64,000 nt of DNA from Streptococcus sp. S5 (GCF_034134805.1 NZ_CP139419.1:806001-870000), one strand, 5' to 3'. Counted from the first letter of the stretch, positions 16,934 through 25,536 are shown. The notes: generated from the sequence alone by a model not told the origin. Made by a program: numbers and translations.

Positions 16934-17863
16934 ATGGCAGTTACTGTTCGCGATATACAGGAAAAGCTTCGTCTGTCAGTTGTTTATGGGGATGATAACC
17001 TCTTAAGCAAGGAAATTACGACTGCGGACATTTCACGTCCAGGTCTTGAAATGACGGGCTATTTTGACTATTACACACCTGAGCGGATTCAGCTTGTAGG
17101 AATGAAAGAATGGTCCTACCTGGTGAAGATGAGCTCTCACAACCGACATCAAGTTTTGCGCAAGATGTTCCAGCCAGAGACACCTGTCATCATTGTCGCG
17201 CGGAATTTAGACATTCCAGAAGAAATGTTACGGGCTGCGGAAGAGAAGCAGCTGGCTATTTTAAAGAGCAATGTTGCGACGAGCCGTTTGTCTGGTGAGT
17301 TATCCAGTTATTTGGATAGCCGCTTGGCAGAACGTACCAGTGTTCATGGTGTTTTGATGGATATTTATGGGATGGGGGTCTTGATCCAAGGAGATAGCGG
17401 GATCGGTAAGAGCGAGACAGCTTTGGAACTTGTCAAGCGGGGTCACCGTCTCGTAGCGGATGACCGAGTCGATATCTATGCGAGAGATGAGATGACCCTT
17501 TGGGGAGAGCCAGCTGAGATCTTGCGTCACTTACTAGAGATCCGTGGTGTCGGCATTATCGATGTGATGAGTCTCTATGGTGCGAGTGCTGTGAAGGATT
17601 CTTCACAAGTTCAAATCGACGTTTACCTGGAAAATTATGCTAAGGACCAAACTTATGATCGTCTTGGTAACAACGCAGAAGAGTTGGAAATCGGTGGAGT
17701 CACCATTCCTCGTATTCGCATTCCAGTGAAGACAGGTCGAAATATTTCGGTCGTGATTGAAGCAGCAGCCATGAATGTTCGTGCCAAACAAATGGGCTAT
17801 GATGCCACTAAAACCTTTGAAGAACGTTTGTCCCAGTTGATTAGTCAAAATGAGGTGAAGTAA
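16934..17863 (+). CDS. hprK: HPr kinase/phosphorylase
   Basis: Bifunctional enzyme that phosphorylates HPr of the PTS on Ser46 and removes the phosphate, controlling carbon catabolite repression with CcpA. 309 residues, standard. The P-loop GDSGIGKSE is at about 153-161 and the family signature [19 protein letters not shown] at about 202-220. A four-gene cluster follows: lgt shares one base (TAATG), then the two small envelope-associated genes. The hprK-lgt order is conserved in low-GC Gram-positives. Confidence 0.98.
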   Translation: MAVTVRDIQEKLRLSVVYGDDNLLSKEITTADISRPGLEMTGYFDYYTPERIQLVGMKEWSYLVKMSSHNRHQVLRKMFQPETPVIIVARNLDIPEEMLRAAEEKQLAILKSNVATSRLSGELSSYLDSRLAERTSVHGVLMDIYGMGVLIQGDSGIGKSETALELVKRGHRLVADDRVDIYARDEMTLWGEPAEILRHLLEIRGVGIIDVMSLYGASAVKDSSQVQIDVYLENYAKDQTYDRLGNNAEELEIGGVTIPRIRIPVKTGRNISVVIEAAAMNVRAKQMGYDATKTFEERLSQLISQNEVK

Positions 17864-18645
17864 TGAATCCAGTAGCCCTTCAATTAGGTCCGATCAGTAT
17901 TCGTTGGTACGCAATTTGTATTGTCTCTGGTTTGATTCTAGCTGTTTATCTTTCCATGAAAGAAGCGCCTCGTAAGAAAATTGATCCAGATGCCATTATT
18001 GATTTCATTCTGATTGCTTTTCCTCTTGCGATTGTGGGTGCCAGACTCTATTACGTTACTTTCGAATGGGGCTATTATAGCCAGCACCTTGGTGAGATTT
18101 TTGCCATTTGGAACGGAGGAATTGCGATTTATGGTGGTCTCTTAACGGGTGCTTTAGTTCTTTATCTTTTCTCTCGTAGACGTTTGATTGAACCGATCGA
18201 CTTTTTAGATATTGCGGCCCCAAGCGTCATGGTTGCACAGAGTATTGGTCGCTGGGGAAACTTCTTCAACCAGGAAGCTTATGGAGCTGCTGTTAAGAGC
18301 CTCAACTACCTGCCCTCTTTTATTCGAGATCAAATGTATATAGATGGTAGTTATCGTCAGCCAACTTTCTTATATGAATCCAGTTGGAATCTGCTAGGAT
18401 TTCTCTTGATCTTGATTCTTCGTAGAAAACCCCAATTTTTGAGGCAAGGTGAGATCACAGCCTTTTACCTCATCTGGTATGGATTTGGGCGAATGATCAT
18501 CGAAGGAATGCGGACGGATAGCCTGATGTTTGCGGGTTTACGTGTTTCCCAGTGGCTATCGATGATCCTGATTCTAGTTGGACTCGCCATTATCGTTTAC
18601 CAACGTCACAAAAAAGCCCCTTATTATGTAGAAGAAAAGGAGTAA
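17863..18645 (+). CDS. lgt: Prolipoprotein diacylglyceryl transferase
   Basis: Transfers diacylglycerol from phosphatidylglycerol to the lipobox Cys of prolipoproteins, the first step in lipoprotein maturation. 260 residues, about seven membrane segments. The signature [14 protein letters not shown] (about 128-141) and the conserved [10 protein letters not shown] loop are present. TAATG overlap with hprK; the DUF948 gene starts 3 bp downstream. Confidence 0.97.
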   Translation: MNPVALQLGPISIRWYAICIVSGLILAVYLSMKEAPRKKIDPDAIIDFILIAFPLAIVGARLYYVTFEWGYYSQHLGEIFAIWNGGIAIYGGLLTGALVLYLFSRRRLIEPIDFLDIAAPSVMVAQSIGRWGNFFNQEAYGAAVKSLNYLPSFIRDQMYIDGSYRQPTFLYESSWNLLGFLLILILRRKPQFLRQGEITAFYLIWYGFGRMIIEGMRTDSLMFAGLRVSQWLSMILILVGLAIIVYQRHKKAPYYVEEKE

Positions 18646-18648
18646 CAT

Positions 18649-19032
18649 ATGTTTATTGAAATCGCATACGGCCTTTTAGGCCTTGCCTTAGTAGCGCTTG
18701 TCATTTATATGATTTTTTTCCTTTCAAAGATTGGAAAAGTTGTAGATGAGACGCAAAAAACGATCCAAGTGTTGACATCAGATGTCAATGTCACCTTGCA
18801 TCAGACCAATGATCTATTGGCAAAAGTCAATGTTTTAACAGATGATTTGAATCAAAAAGTTGCAACGATTGACCCGCTATTTACAGCTGTAGCGGATCTT
18901 TCCGTGTCAGTTTCAGATTTGAATGATCAAGCTCGTCAATTGAGTGTTAAAGCTGCATCAGCTGGTGGGAAAACTGTAAAAGCCTCTATCGGATTAAAAG
19001 CGATTCAGATGGCTTCAAAATTATTTAAATAG
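18649..19032 (+). CDS. DUF948 membrane-anchored protein
   Basis: 127 residues: one N-terminal membrane segment (about 4-25) followed by a long amphipathic helical region rich in Val, Thr, Asp and Leu (VDETQKTIQVLTSDVNVTLHQTNDLL), the DUF948 pattern. Function unknown; the family is often found beside YtxH-type proteins, as here. AAAGGAG RBS. Likely inner face of the membrane with a coiled-coil tail. Confidence 0.85.
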   Translation: MFIEIAYGLLGLALVALVIYMIFFLSKIGKVVDETQKTIQVLTSDVNVTLHQTNDLLAKVNVLTDDLNQKVATIDPLFTAVADLSVSVSDLNDQARQLSVKAASAGGKTVKASIGLKAIQMASKLFK

Positions 19033-19046
19033 AATCGAGGAAAAAT

Positions 19047-19505
19047 ATGGGACGTTTATCTAGTTTATTAATTGGTGTCATTTCAGGTGCTTCAGCAGCC
19101 TACTATTTGTCAACAGAGCAAGGAAAAAAAGTCACTAAAAAAGTGGTGCGCTTCGTAAAAGATTATCAAGAAGATCCTCAAGAAGTACATGAATCGGTTA
19201 AACAAACTGCTAAGGATGTTTCAAAACAAGCAGCAGAAGTGATCCAACAAACCAAAGAAAAAGTCGGTTCTGGAGAAATTACGACAGGAACTGTTTTGGA
19301 ATCTGTCAAAGAAAAAACGCAAGATGTGGTTGAAAAATCTCAAGAAGTCTATCACTCATTTAAGGATAAACTTCAAAAAGAAAATCTAAGTGGCAATGAC
19401 TTGGTTCAATCCATTCGCAAACAAACAGAATCAGAAGACATCGTGCTAGACTTGGATGAAAAAGATCCTGAAGAAGCAGCTGAAGAAGAAACAAAAGAAG
19501 CATAA
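19047..19505 (+). CDS. YtxH domain protein
   Basis: 152 residues. The N-terminal Gly/Ala membrane segment (about 4-22, LLIGVISGASAAYYLS) and following GKKVTKKV are the YtxH pattern; the rest is a Lys/Glu/Gln-rich helical tail ending in an acidic stretch. YtxH proteins are general-stress or envelope-associated proteins of unknown mechanism. Last gene of the hprK cluster, 14 bp after the DUF948 gene, followed by a terminator. Confidence 0.85.
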   Translation: MGRLSSLLIGVISGASAAYYLSTEQGKKVTKKVVRFVKDYQEDPQEVHESVKQTAKDVSKQAAEVIQQTKEKVGSGEITTGTVLESVKEKTQDVVEKSQEVYHSFKDKLQKENLSGNDLVQSIRKQTESEDIVLDLDEKDPEEAAEEETKEA

Positions 19506-19534
19506 AAAATGAGGCTTAGTAGGCCTCGTTTTTT
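19505..19534 (+). terminator. Terminator of the hprK-lgt cluster
   Basis: Stem GAGGC / GCCTC with flanking A and T tracts (loop TTAGTAG), ending in six Ts. Confidence 0.8.
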
Positions 19535-19613
19535 ATGGAAATTACCTGATTAATTGGAGTTAGGTTTTGTCTTCAAATTTCAATATTCAAATTAAAAAAT
19601 TCGACTAAAATAA

Positions 19614-19637
19614 AAAAATCAGGCGAACCTGATTTTT
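19614..19637. terminator. Bidirectional terminator
   Basis: Ten-base perfect stem AAAAATCAGG / CCTGATTTTT with a CGAA tetraloop; it overlaps the stop codon of the minus-strand gene that follows. Confidence 0.85.
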
Positions 19638-19929
19638 AATTTTTTCGTTTATTGTAGTAAATTCGGAATCCTTGAATACTAGCAAAGCTAGAACCAATAG
19701 CTAAGGCAAACGCAAAGAAGGTATTCATTTTCGTTGCTAAAAAGATAAAACTAAACACAACTGTCAACACACAGAAAATAGCGATATTTAAAAAATATAG
19801 CAATTCACTTAATTGAGGCGCGGGTTCAACTTCAGGAGCGTAGTCCTGAATAGGGGTTTCTTGGGTTTGTTTAGTTAATTCGATATAATCGAATTCTTCA
19901 TCATAGTGTCTTAAATTTCTTACGGGCAT
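19636..19929 (-). CDS. Small two-segment membrane protein of unknown function
   Basis: 97 residues. An acidic, Pro-rich N-terminal half (about 1-42, EVEPAPQLSELL) leads to two membrane segments (about 43-66 and 70-90), ending KRKN. No known family. RBS AGGAGAG seven bases upstream. Single-gene unit between two terminator-flanked operons. Confidence 0.7.
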   Translation of the reverse strand: MPVRNLRHYDEEFDYIELTKQTQETPIQDYAPEVEPAPQLSELLYFLNIAIFCVLTVVFSFIFLATKMNTFFAFALAIGSSFASIQGFRIYYNKRKN

Positions 19930-20043
19930 TTTCTCTCTCCTAACAGTACTCTATTATTCTATCATGAATTCAGCTATATAAATGTTACAAAAATGTTACA
20001 AATTTTACAAAATAAATAAATTTTTCTAGAATATCGGAATTTT

Positions 20044-20052
20044 TGTTATAAT
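20044..20052 (+). promoter_or_regulatory. Extended -10 with leaderless start for the first U32 gene
   Basis: TGTTATAAT, hexamer 20047-20052, six bases before ATG 20059. The predicted +1 is the A of the ATG. No ribosome-binding site is present in the gap. Confidence 0.7.
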
Positions 20053-20058
20053 GGTTTT

Positions 20059-20988
20059 ATGAAAAATATTATGATTACAGCAACAGCAGAGAGTGTTGAG
20101 CAAGCACAAGCCCTGATTGATACAGGGGTTGACCGAATCTATGTCGGTGAAAAAGATTACGGATTACGATTGCCTCAAACTTTAAGCCATGACGAAATAA
20201 ATCGAATTGCCCAATTAGTCCATGCTGCTGGCAAAGAATTGACAGTGGCTGTAAATGCACTCATGCACCAATCGATGATGGATTCAATCAAGCCTTTCTT
20301 AGATTTTCTAAAGGAAATTCAGGCTGATTATATTACTGTCGGAGATGCGGGCGTTTTTTATGTCTTGAAACGAGATGGCTATCCATTCAAAACGATTTAC
20401 GATGCATCAACCATGGTCACTTCTAGCCGCCAGATCAATTTCTGGGGAAAACAAGCAGGAGCTTCTGAGGCTGTTTTGGCTCGTGAGATTCCATCTGCCG
20501 AATTATTCGTAATGGCTGAGAATCTTCAGATTCCAGCAGAAGTATTGGTTTACGGTGCTAGCATTATTCACCATTCAAAACGACCTCTTCTTCAGAACTA
20601 TTACAACTTCATCAAGACAGAGGACTCTGTGACCAAAGATCGCGATCTGTTCTTAGCAGAACCAGGAGATCCAAATTCTCACTATTCGGTCTACGAAGAC
20701 AAACATGGAACCCATATCTTCTCAAATAATGACTTGAATATGATGACCAAATTGTCTGAGTTGGTAGAACATGGCTTTGATCATTGGAAACTCGATGGTG
20801 TCTACTGTCCGGGTGAAAACTTTGTCAAGATTACAGAGTACTTTGTCAAGGCCCGTGATTTGATTCAAAAAGGAACATTTACACAGGATCAAGCCTATCT
20901 GTTTGATGAAGAAATCCGCAAATTGCATCCAGCCAATCGTGGTTTGGATACTGGTTTCTATGATTATGAACCAGATCGTGTAAAATAA
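20059..20988 (+). CDS. Peptidase U32 family protein, YrrN/TrhP1-like
   Basis: 309 residues, the same length as Bacillus YrrN. Members of this family work with a larger U32 partner in forming 5-hydroxyuridine at position 34 of tRNAs, and the partner gene lies 94 bp downstream. Visible features: start ITATAESVEQAQALIDTGVDRIYVGEKDYGLR, typical of the TIM-barrel U32 fold, and DASTMVTSSRQINFWGKQAGASEAVLAREI. It lacks the Cys-rich U32 signature found in the partner. ATG 20059 matches the family N-terminus. Confidence 0.85.
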   Translation: MKNIMITATAESVEQAQALIDTGVDRIYVGEKDYGLRLPQTLSHDEINRIAQLVHAAGKELTVAVNALMHQSMMDSIKPFLDFLKEIQADYITVGDAGVFYVLKRDGYPFKTIYDASTMVTSSRQINFWGKQAGASEAVLAREIPSAELFVMAENLQIPAEVLVYGASIIHHSKRPLLQNYYNFIKTEDSVTKDRDLFLAEPGDPNSHYSVYEDKHGTHIFSNNDLNMMTKLSELVEHGFDHWKLDGVYCPGENFVKITEYFVKARDLIQKGTFTQDQAYLFDEEIRKLHPANRGLDTGFYDYEPDRVK

Positions 20989-21000
20989 TAAAAAACTAAG

Positions 21001-21044
21001 GCTTCTTCGTTTGAGAGTTTTCCTTTTTCAGGGAACGAAGAGGC
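21001..21044 (+). other. Stable hairpin between the two U32 genes
   Basis: Eleven-base stem (GCTTCTTCGTT 21001-21011 with AACGAAGAGGC 21034-21044, one G-U pair) around a 22-base loop. No T run follows, so it may be a weak terminator, an mRNA-stabilising hairpin or an attenuator. Confidence 0.45.
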
Positions 21045-21082
21045 TATTCATTATATCGACAATCTTGTAAATTGGAGAAAAC

Positions 21083-22369
21083 ATGACAAATACAAAAAAA
21101 CGTCCAGAGGTTTTGGTACCTGCTGGAACATTAGAAAAACTAAAAGTTGCCGTTAATTATGGGGCAGACGCTGTGTTCGTTGGTGGACAAGCCTATGGTT
21201 TGCGTAGCCGTGCCGGAAACTTCACCATGGATGAGCTTCGTGAAGGAATTGAATATGCTCATGCACGTGGAGTTGATGTACACGTCGCTTCCAACATGGT
21301 AACTCATGAAGGAAATGAACAAGGGGCTGGAGAATGGTTCCGTGAATTGCGGGATATGGGCCTTGACGCCGTGATCGTATCAGACCCGGCCTTGATTGAA
21401 ATCTGTGCAACTTATGCACCTGGACTCAATATTCACTTGTCTACGCAAGCTTCTGCAACCAATGTGGAGACTTTCCATTTTTGGAAAGAATATGGCTTGA
21501 CCCGTGTCGTCTTGGCCCGCGAGGTATCCATGGAAGAGTTGGCAGAGATTCGTAAGCGTACCGATCTTGAGATCGAAGCCTTCGTTCATGGAGCGATGTG
21601 TATTTCCTACTCCGGACGTTGTACCCTTTCTAACCACATGTCTGACCGGGATGCCAACCGTGGTGGCTGTTCTCAATCTTGCCGTTGGAAATACGACCTT
21701 TACGACATGCCATTCGGCCAAGAACGTAAGAGTATCAAAGGGCAAGTCCCAGAAGAATACTCTATGTCAGCCGTTGACATGTGTATGATCGAGAATATTC
21801 CAGACATGATTGACAATGGGGTTGATAGCTTGAAGATTGAAGGCCGAATGAAATCTGTCCATTACGTATCAACAGTTGCCAACTGTTACAAGGCTGCTTG
21901 CGATGCTTATATGGAAAGTCCAGAAGCCTTTTATGCCATCAAGGATGATTTGATCAATGAATTGTGGAAAGTTGCTCAACGTGAATTGGCAACTGGATTC
22001 TACTACCAAACACCGACTGAAAATGAACAATTGTTTGGGGCACGTCGTAAGATTCCTCAATACAAATTTGTAGGAGAAGTAGTAGACTTTGATCCATCTA
22101 CCATGACCGCGACGATTCGTCAACGGAATGTGATCAATGAAGGGGACCAAGTGGAATTCTACGGACCAGGCTTCCGACATTTTGAATGCCAGATCCAAGA
22201 CTTACATGATAAGGATGGAGTGAAGATTGATCGCGCACCAAATCCGATGGAACTTCTCACGATCACTGTCCCACAAGAAGTGAAACCGGGAGATATGATC
22301 CGTTCTTGTCAAGAAGGTTTGATCAATCTCTACTCAAAAGATGGCGCAAGTAAAACTGTTCGAGTATAA
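21083..22369 (+). CDS. Peptidase U32 family protein, YrrO/TrhP2-like
   Basis: 428 residues; the U32 family signature is intact: EAFVHGAMCISYSGRCTLS (about 169-187), followed by further Cys residues in GGCSQSCRWKY (about 196-206) that in this family are thought to bind a cluster or metal. The C-terminal region (about 330-428) is a beta-rich domain. Bacillus YrrO takes part in tRNA U34 hydroxylation; a protease activity is not well supported for these proteins. RBS TTGGAG before ATG 21083. It ends at a bidirectional terminator that is also the left copy of the islet repeat. Confidence 0.88.
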   Translation: MTNTKKRPEVLVPAGTLEKLKVAVNYGADAVFVGGQAYGLRSRAGNFTMDELREGIEYAHARGVDVHVASNMVTHEGNEQGAGEWFRELRDMGLDAVIVSDPALIEICATYAPGLNIHLSTQASATNVETFHFWKEYGLTRVVLAREVSMEELAEIRKRTDLEIEAFVHGAMCISYSGRCTLSNHMSDRDANRGGCSQSCRWKYDLYDMPFGQERKSIKGQVPEEYSMSAVDMCMIENIPDMIDNGVDSLKIEGRMKSVHYVSTVANCYKAACDAYMESPEAFYAIKDDLINELWKVAQRELATGFYYQTPTENEQLFGARRKIPQYKFVGEVVDFDPSTMTATIRQRNVINEGDQVEFYGPGFRHFECQIQDLHDKDGVKIDRAPNPMELLTITVPQEVKPGDMIRSCQEGLINLYSKDGASKTVRV

Positions 22370-22373
22370 CAAA

Positions 22374-22395
22374 AAAAGAGAGGGTTAAACCTCTC
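22374..22395. repeat. 22-bp direct repeat, left copy (also a terminator)
   Basis: The sequence AAAAGAGAGGGTTAAACCTC plus TC is identical to 24725-24746. The inverted repeat AGAGAGGGTTAAACCTCTCT inside makes it a hairpin; the left copy is preceded by extra As and serves as terminator for the U32 gene and, on the other strand, for the MFS gene. Confidence 0.8.
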
Positions 22396-22463
22396 TCAGA
22401 ATGTAGACAAATCCTATCAGGAAAAGAAAAACTTCTCCTATAGAGTTTGGTTACCATATAGTG

Positions 22464-22510
22464 AAAACTCTTTGAATGCCTACATAATAGCATTTGTAAG
22501 AGTTTTTTTT
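22464..22510 (+). terminator. Second terminator, left edge of the islet
   Basis: Nested stem: AAAACTCTT / AAGAGTTTT outside (9 bp) and AATGC / GCATT inside, followed by eight Ts. It reads on the plus strand and backs up the U32 terminator. Confidence 0.7.
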
Positions 22511-22551
22511 CTGTATAATCAACTTTTAAATTGAATGCATTCTGTTTAGTT

Positions 22552-23922
22552 TTATTCTTTTCCATAAAGGTAACGACTAGCAATTAACCAAGTAGCAATA
22601 TACATTATCACGTTAACAAGAAATGCGACAATGATGGCCATATTCCAATCATGGGATAAATTAGTAGTTATAATCCCCATAATTGTTGTACCAAAAAGTC
22701 CACCAATTTGTTTGTTAGCGTTTAGAGTTGCACCTGCAATTCCAGATAATTCTTGACCAGCAGCTTCCATAAGAATGGTTGTAGTCGCTGGAGTTAAAAC
22801 ACCGATACCTAGACTCATTAAAGAAAATAAAGGAATTAGGATGTATAGTTGAATTTCATGAAAAAAGACTCCCATTCCAAAAATTCCTGCTGCTCCTACA
22901 ATGGCAAAAATAATTGAGACAGTAGCTAGGCTCCCCACGGAAAATCGTTTTACAGCACGTGCATAAAATAAATTACCAATAATTAAGACAATCATTCCTG
23001 GTAGAATGAGGAGTCCAGAAATCATTGAGGAGAGGTTTAAATAAGTTTGAAAATAAAGACCTAGCACCAAAACGATACCATATAATGAAATATTAACCAC
23101 TAAGCCCAACAGATTAGAGACAATAAACTTAGCATTTTTTAATAGTTGGTGGGGAACAATAGGTGCTTTACTTTTTTTATCGTGGACTACTAAACCAATA
23201 GCAAATAATAAAAACAGGAGAAGAAACAATAAAAGATTTAGGTTAGTATAGCCATATTGATTCCCTTCAACAAGGTAAATAACTAGACTTCCGATAGTTG
23301 CAACAAGAAAGATATTACTGAAAATGTCAATTCTGGTCTTTGGATTGGCAATATTGTTTTTCACGAGAAGTAATATAGAAATTACTGTCAAAATTCCCAA
23401 TGGAATATTGATTAAGAAAATACCCCTCCATCCGAAGTAGTTAATAATTAGTCCACCAATAAAAGAACCAGTACCGGTTGCAACAGAAATAATTGCTGTC
23501 CAAATTCCTAACATACGTGCTCTTTTAGTAGAATCAGGGTATGAAATGAATAAAAGTGCTAATGAACTAGGCATAAACAAAGAAGCACCGAAACCTTGAA
23601 TGAATCTAAGTATAATTAATGTTTCAATATTTGGTGAAAAAGAGCACCCAAATGAGGCAAGTGTAAAAATTGTCATTCCAAATAATAAAATTCGTTTAGA
23701 ACCATATTTTGTTGTTAGATTTCCTGAAAGTAGGAGTAAAGACCCTAAAGCTAGTGTATAGGCGTTAATAATCCAAATGGATTGCTCTAATGAGACGCTC
23801 ATAGCTGTTTCAATATGGGGAACAGCAAGAACCACTCCGGTTGTATCTAGGACCGCCATAATGTATCCTAGTGAAAGAATAAAAAGTAGATAAGCTGGCG
23901 CTTTTGTATTTGTTTTTTTCAT
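22552..23922 (-). CDS. MFS exporter, DHA2 (14-segment) family
   Basis: 456-residue drug:H+ antiporter-type transporter with about 14 membrane segments. Seen: motif A-like loop GNLTTKYGSKRILLFG (about 68-83), RFIQGFGASLFMPSSLALL (about 108-126) and the motif C-like G-rich helix GSFIGGLIINYFGWRGIFLINIPLG. EmrB/QacA-type proteins expel lipophilic drugs, dyes or toxic metabolites. ATG 23922 is preceded by GGAGG at seven bases. The divergent HxlR gene next door is the likely regulator and a 41-codon ORF lies immediately upstream. AT-rich codon use sets it apart from neighbours. Confidence 0.88.
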   Translation of the reverse strand: MKKTNTKAPAYLLFILSLGYIMAVLDTTGVVLAVPHIETAMSVSLEQSIWIINAYTLALGSLLLLSGNLTTKYGSKRILLFGMTIFTLASFGCSFSPNIETLIILRFIQGFGASLFMPSSLALLFISYPDSTKRARMLGIWTAIISVATGTGSFIGGLIINYFGWRGIFLINIPLGILTVISILLLVKNNIANPKTRIDIFSNIFLVATIGSLVIYLVEGNQYGYTNLNLLLFLLLFLLFAIGLVVHDKKSKAPIVPHQLLKNAKFIVSNLLGLVVNISLYGIVLVLGLYFQTYLNLSSMISGLLILPGMIVLIIGNLFYARAVKRFSVGSLATVSIIFAIVGAAGIFGMGVFFHEIQLYILIPLFSLMSLGIGVLTPATTTILMEAAGQELSGIAGATLNANKQIGGLFGTTIMGIITTNLSHDWNMAIIVAFLVNVIMYIATWLIASRYLYGKE

Positions 23923-23962
23923 CAAGCTTCCTCCGTTATTTCATCAAACCAATTTTCATTTA

Positions 23963-24088
23963 TCAATCAAAAGCAATATATTTAACTTTCTGAAAACATT
24001 TTACTTGAGTATATCCAGTGCCAAAGTATCTTCCATCAGCGCAACCGAGAATATCTTTGATACGGTCAAACTTAGTTATAATATCCAT
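23963..24088 (-). CDS. 41-residue small protein upstream of the MFS gene
   Basis: ATG 24088 is preceded by AAAGGGG about seven bases upstream. The product (MDIITKFDRIKDILGCADGR..., ending QKVKYIAFD) has a basic, Cys-containing character, no membrane segment and no family I recognise. It ends 40 bp before the MFS start on the same strand, so the two would be co-transcribed. It could be a real small protein, a leader peptide or the stub of a decayed gene. Confidence 0.45.
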   Translation of the reverse strand: MDIITKFDRIKDILGCADGRYFGTGYTQVKCFQKVKYIAFD

Positions 24089-24107
24089 AGTAATTTCCCC
24101 TTTCAAA

Positions 24108-24116
24108 TGATATAAT
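24108..24116 (+). promoter_or_regulatory. HxlR gene promoter (extended -10)
   Basis: TGATATAAT, hexamer 24111-24116, giving a leader of about 68 nt before ATG 24191. Confidence 0.55.
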
Positions 24117-24161
24117 TAGCTTATCATGTAATTATTTCTGAAACAAGAAGGGAAAAAAAGT

Positions 24162-24172
24162 ATAGTAACTAT
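24162..24172. promoter_or_regulatory. Candidate HxlR operator
   Basis: ATAGTAACTAT, an 11-bp dyad around a central A, between the promoter and the HxlR start. HxlR-type regulators bind short inverted repeats near their own promoter, so this is a plausible autoregulatory site. Inference. Confidence 0.35.
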
Positions 24173-24190
24173 CAAAAAAGGAGGAAACGA

Positions 24191-24520
24191 ATGGAGACTT
24201 GCATGAAGCAATCTTTGAAAAAATCAATTTGTCCAGCAAGAAGGGTCTTGAATTTACTAAAAGGTAAATTTACTCTTGAGATCTTATCTGAAATTATTGA
24301 TGGTAATATACATTATAGTAGTCTTTTGCGTAGTGTAGAAGGTATTAATCCTAGAATATTAGCTCAACGGTTACATGATTTCGAGCAAGAAGGTATTTTA
24401 TCAAGAAAAGTTTTACCGACATCGCCTCCACAGGTTGAATATAAAATGACAAAAAAAGGTATTGCTCTAAGAAGTATCGTTGAAGAAATGAAAAAATGGG
24501 AGCAAACTTATGGTGATTAG
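24191..24520 (+). CDS. HxlR family transcriptional regulator
   Basis: 109-residue winged-helix protein. The family pattern is clear: CPARRVLNLLKGKFTLEIL (about 14-32), INPRILAQRLHDFEQEGILSRKV (recognition helix and wing) and PQVEYKMTKKGIAL. Cys4 and Cys14 are near the N-terminus; a conserved N-terminal Cys senses electrophiles or oxidants in HypR/YodB-type relatives, so a redox or electrophile response is possible. RBS AAGGAGG. Divergent from the MFS exporter, which it probably controls. Confidence 0.9.
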   Translation: METCMKQSLKKSICPARRVLNLLKGKFTLEILSEIIDGNIHYSSLLRSVEGINPRILAQRLHDFEQEGILSRKVLPTSPPQVEYKMTKKGIALRSIVEEMKKWEQTYGD

Positions 24521-24691
24521 AGATTAGATTGAATTTACGTAATTTATTACTAATATTTTTCTATAAATAGATAATGTAATTACGAAAGATTTGGTAACCT
24601 TTTTAATCAAGGCAACGTCAATACTAGTAGTATGTACTGGAATTTTTTTGATACTCTAATAAATATAGAAATGAGATTGAAAGTAATAAAA

Positions 24692-24715
24692 ACAAACGCC
24701 AAAAAAGACGTTTGT
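24692..24715 (-). terminator. Downstream terminator of the minus-strand small gene
   Basis: Minus-strand stem ACAAACG / CGTTTGT followed by TTTTATT; backs up the hairpin overlapping the stop codon at 24736. Confidence 0.5.
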
Positions 24716-24724
24716 CTTCAATAT

Positions 24725-24752
24725 AAAAGAGAGGGTTAAACCTCTCCTTTTT
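24725..24752. terminator. 22-bp repeat, right copy; bidirectional terminator
   Basis: Identical over 22 bases (24725-24746) to 22374-22395. On the plus strand it is followed by TTTTT (terminator for HxlR); on the minus strand it is followed by TTTT and overlaps the stop of the gene at 24736. Confidence 0.8.
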
Positions 24753-25053
24753 GTTGGGCGATGCGAATATTATTGGGGACCAAACTGATTTTCTGGATCT
24801 CAGAAATCCGAATAATCGTGGACATACTCTTTTTAAAATTTTTCACGATCAGTTGTCGGCGTTCTTGGTCATACTTGACAATGTCGCCTGTAAAACTCTT
24901 GTTTGAAAAAATAACATGTACCCCTTGTTTTTTTCGCAATGCTTGTTGAATGATTGCAATAATTCTCTCATCTTCTAATGGGGCAGGGGTACTGACTTTT
25001 CCATTGAAAAATTCATTTGCTCGGTCTTTAACGATCTCGAGAAATTTTTTCAT
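24736..25053 (-). CDS. Small hypothetical protein, possible Sm-like C-terminal fold
   Basis: 105 residues. A helical N-terminal part (MKKFLEIVKDRANEFFNG) is followed by a beta-rich C-terminus (VHVIFSNKSFTGDIVKYDQERRQLIVKN) whose strand pattern resembles a small barrel of Sm or YolD type, so nucleic-acid binding is possible but unproven. ATG 25053 is chosen because GGAG lies nine bases upstream; ATGs at 25068 and 25080 are further upstream and lack a site. It is divergent from the YdbC gene. Confidence 0.65.
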   Translation of the reverse strand: MKKFLEIVKDRANEFFNGKVSTPAPLEDERIIAIIQQALRKKQGVHVIFSNKSFTGDIVKYDQERRQLIVKNFKKSMSTIIRISEIQKISLVPNNIRIAQQKGEV

Positions 25054-25158
25054 AGCTAAATTCTCCATAACTTGATACAATATATTATAGATAATTTCAA
25101 CGATTTTGTAAATGATTTACGAATAATAGAGATGAGAAGGCAAGAAAGGAGTCGTAAA

Positions 25159-25371
25159 ATGGCAGAATTTTCATTCCAAATCGAAGAACATCTACTGGTC
25201 TTGTCAGAAAATGACAAGGGTTGGACCAAGGAATTGAACCGTGTAAGTTTTAACGGTGCTCCAGCTAAGTATGATATCCGGACCTGGAGTCCCGACCATA
25301 CAAAGATGGGGAAAGGCATTACACTCACGAACGAAGAGTTTCAAGTTATGCTTGATGCATTTAAAAATTAA
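25159..25371 (+). CDS. YdbC family PC4-like protein
   Basis: 70 residues, matching the PC4/p15-like family typified by Lactococcus YdbC: MAEFSFQIEEHLLVLSEN, KGWTKELNRVSFNG, KYDIRTWSPDH and MGKGITLTNEEF. PC4-fold proteins bind single-stranded DNA or RNA as dimers. GAAAGGAG seven bases before ATG 25159 decides the start; the frame is open further upstream but without a site. Confidence 0.9.
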   Translation: MAEFSFQIEEHLLVLSENDKGWTKELNRVSFNGAPAKYDIRTWSPDHTKMGKGITLTNEEFQVMLDAFKN

Positions 25372-25536
25372 AATAAAAAGGAGGTCCTTCAAGGACTTCT
25401 TTTTTTGTTATAGTCTAAGGCTATATAGATGTCAAAGATATTAGATTATCTCAAACCCTTGTTTATCAAATGTTAGACTGCTATAATGGTTGCATTGATG
25501 AATTAATGTAAAACTTATAGGAAAGAGGGATTCATA

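Larger units (their letters stand above)
22396..24724. mobile_element. AT-rich exporter/regulator islet bracketed by a 22-bp repeat
   Basis: The segment holds an MFS exporter, a 41-residue ORF and a HxlR regulator. By eye it is more AT-rich than its neighbours, and its ends are marked by identical 22-bp repeats that are also terminators. No integrase or transposase is present, so the mode of entry is unknown; homologous recombination at a duplicated terminator is the simplest reading. Inference. Confidence 0.45.
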
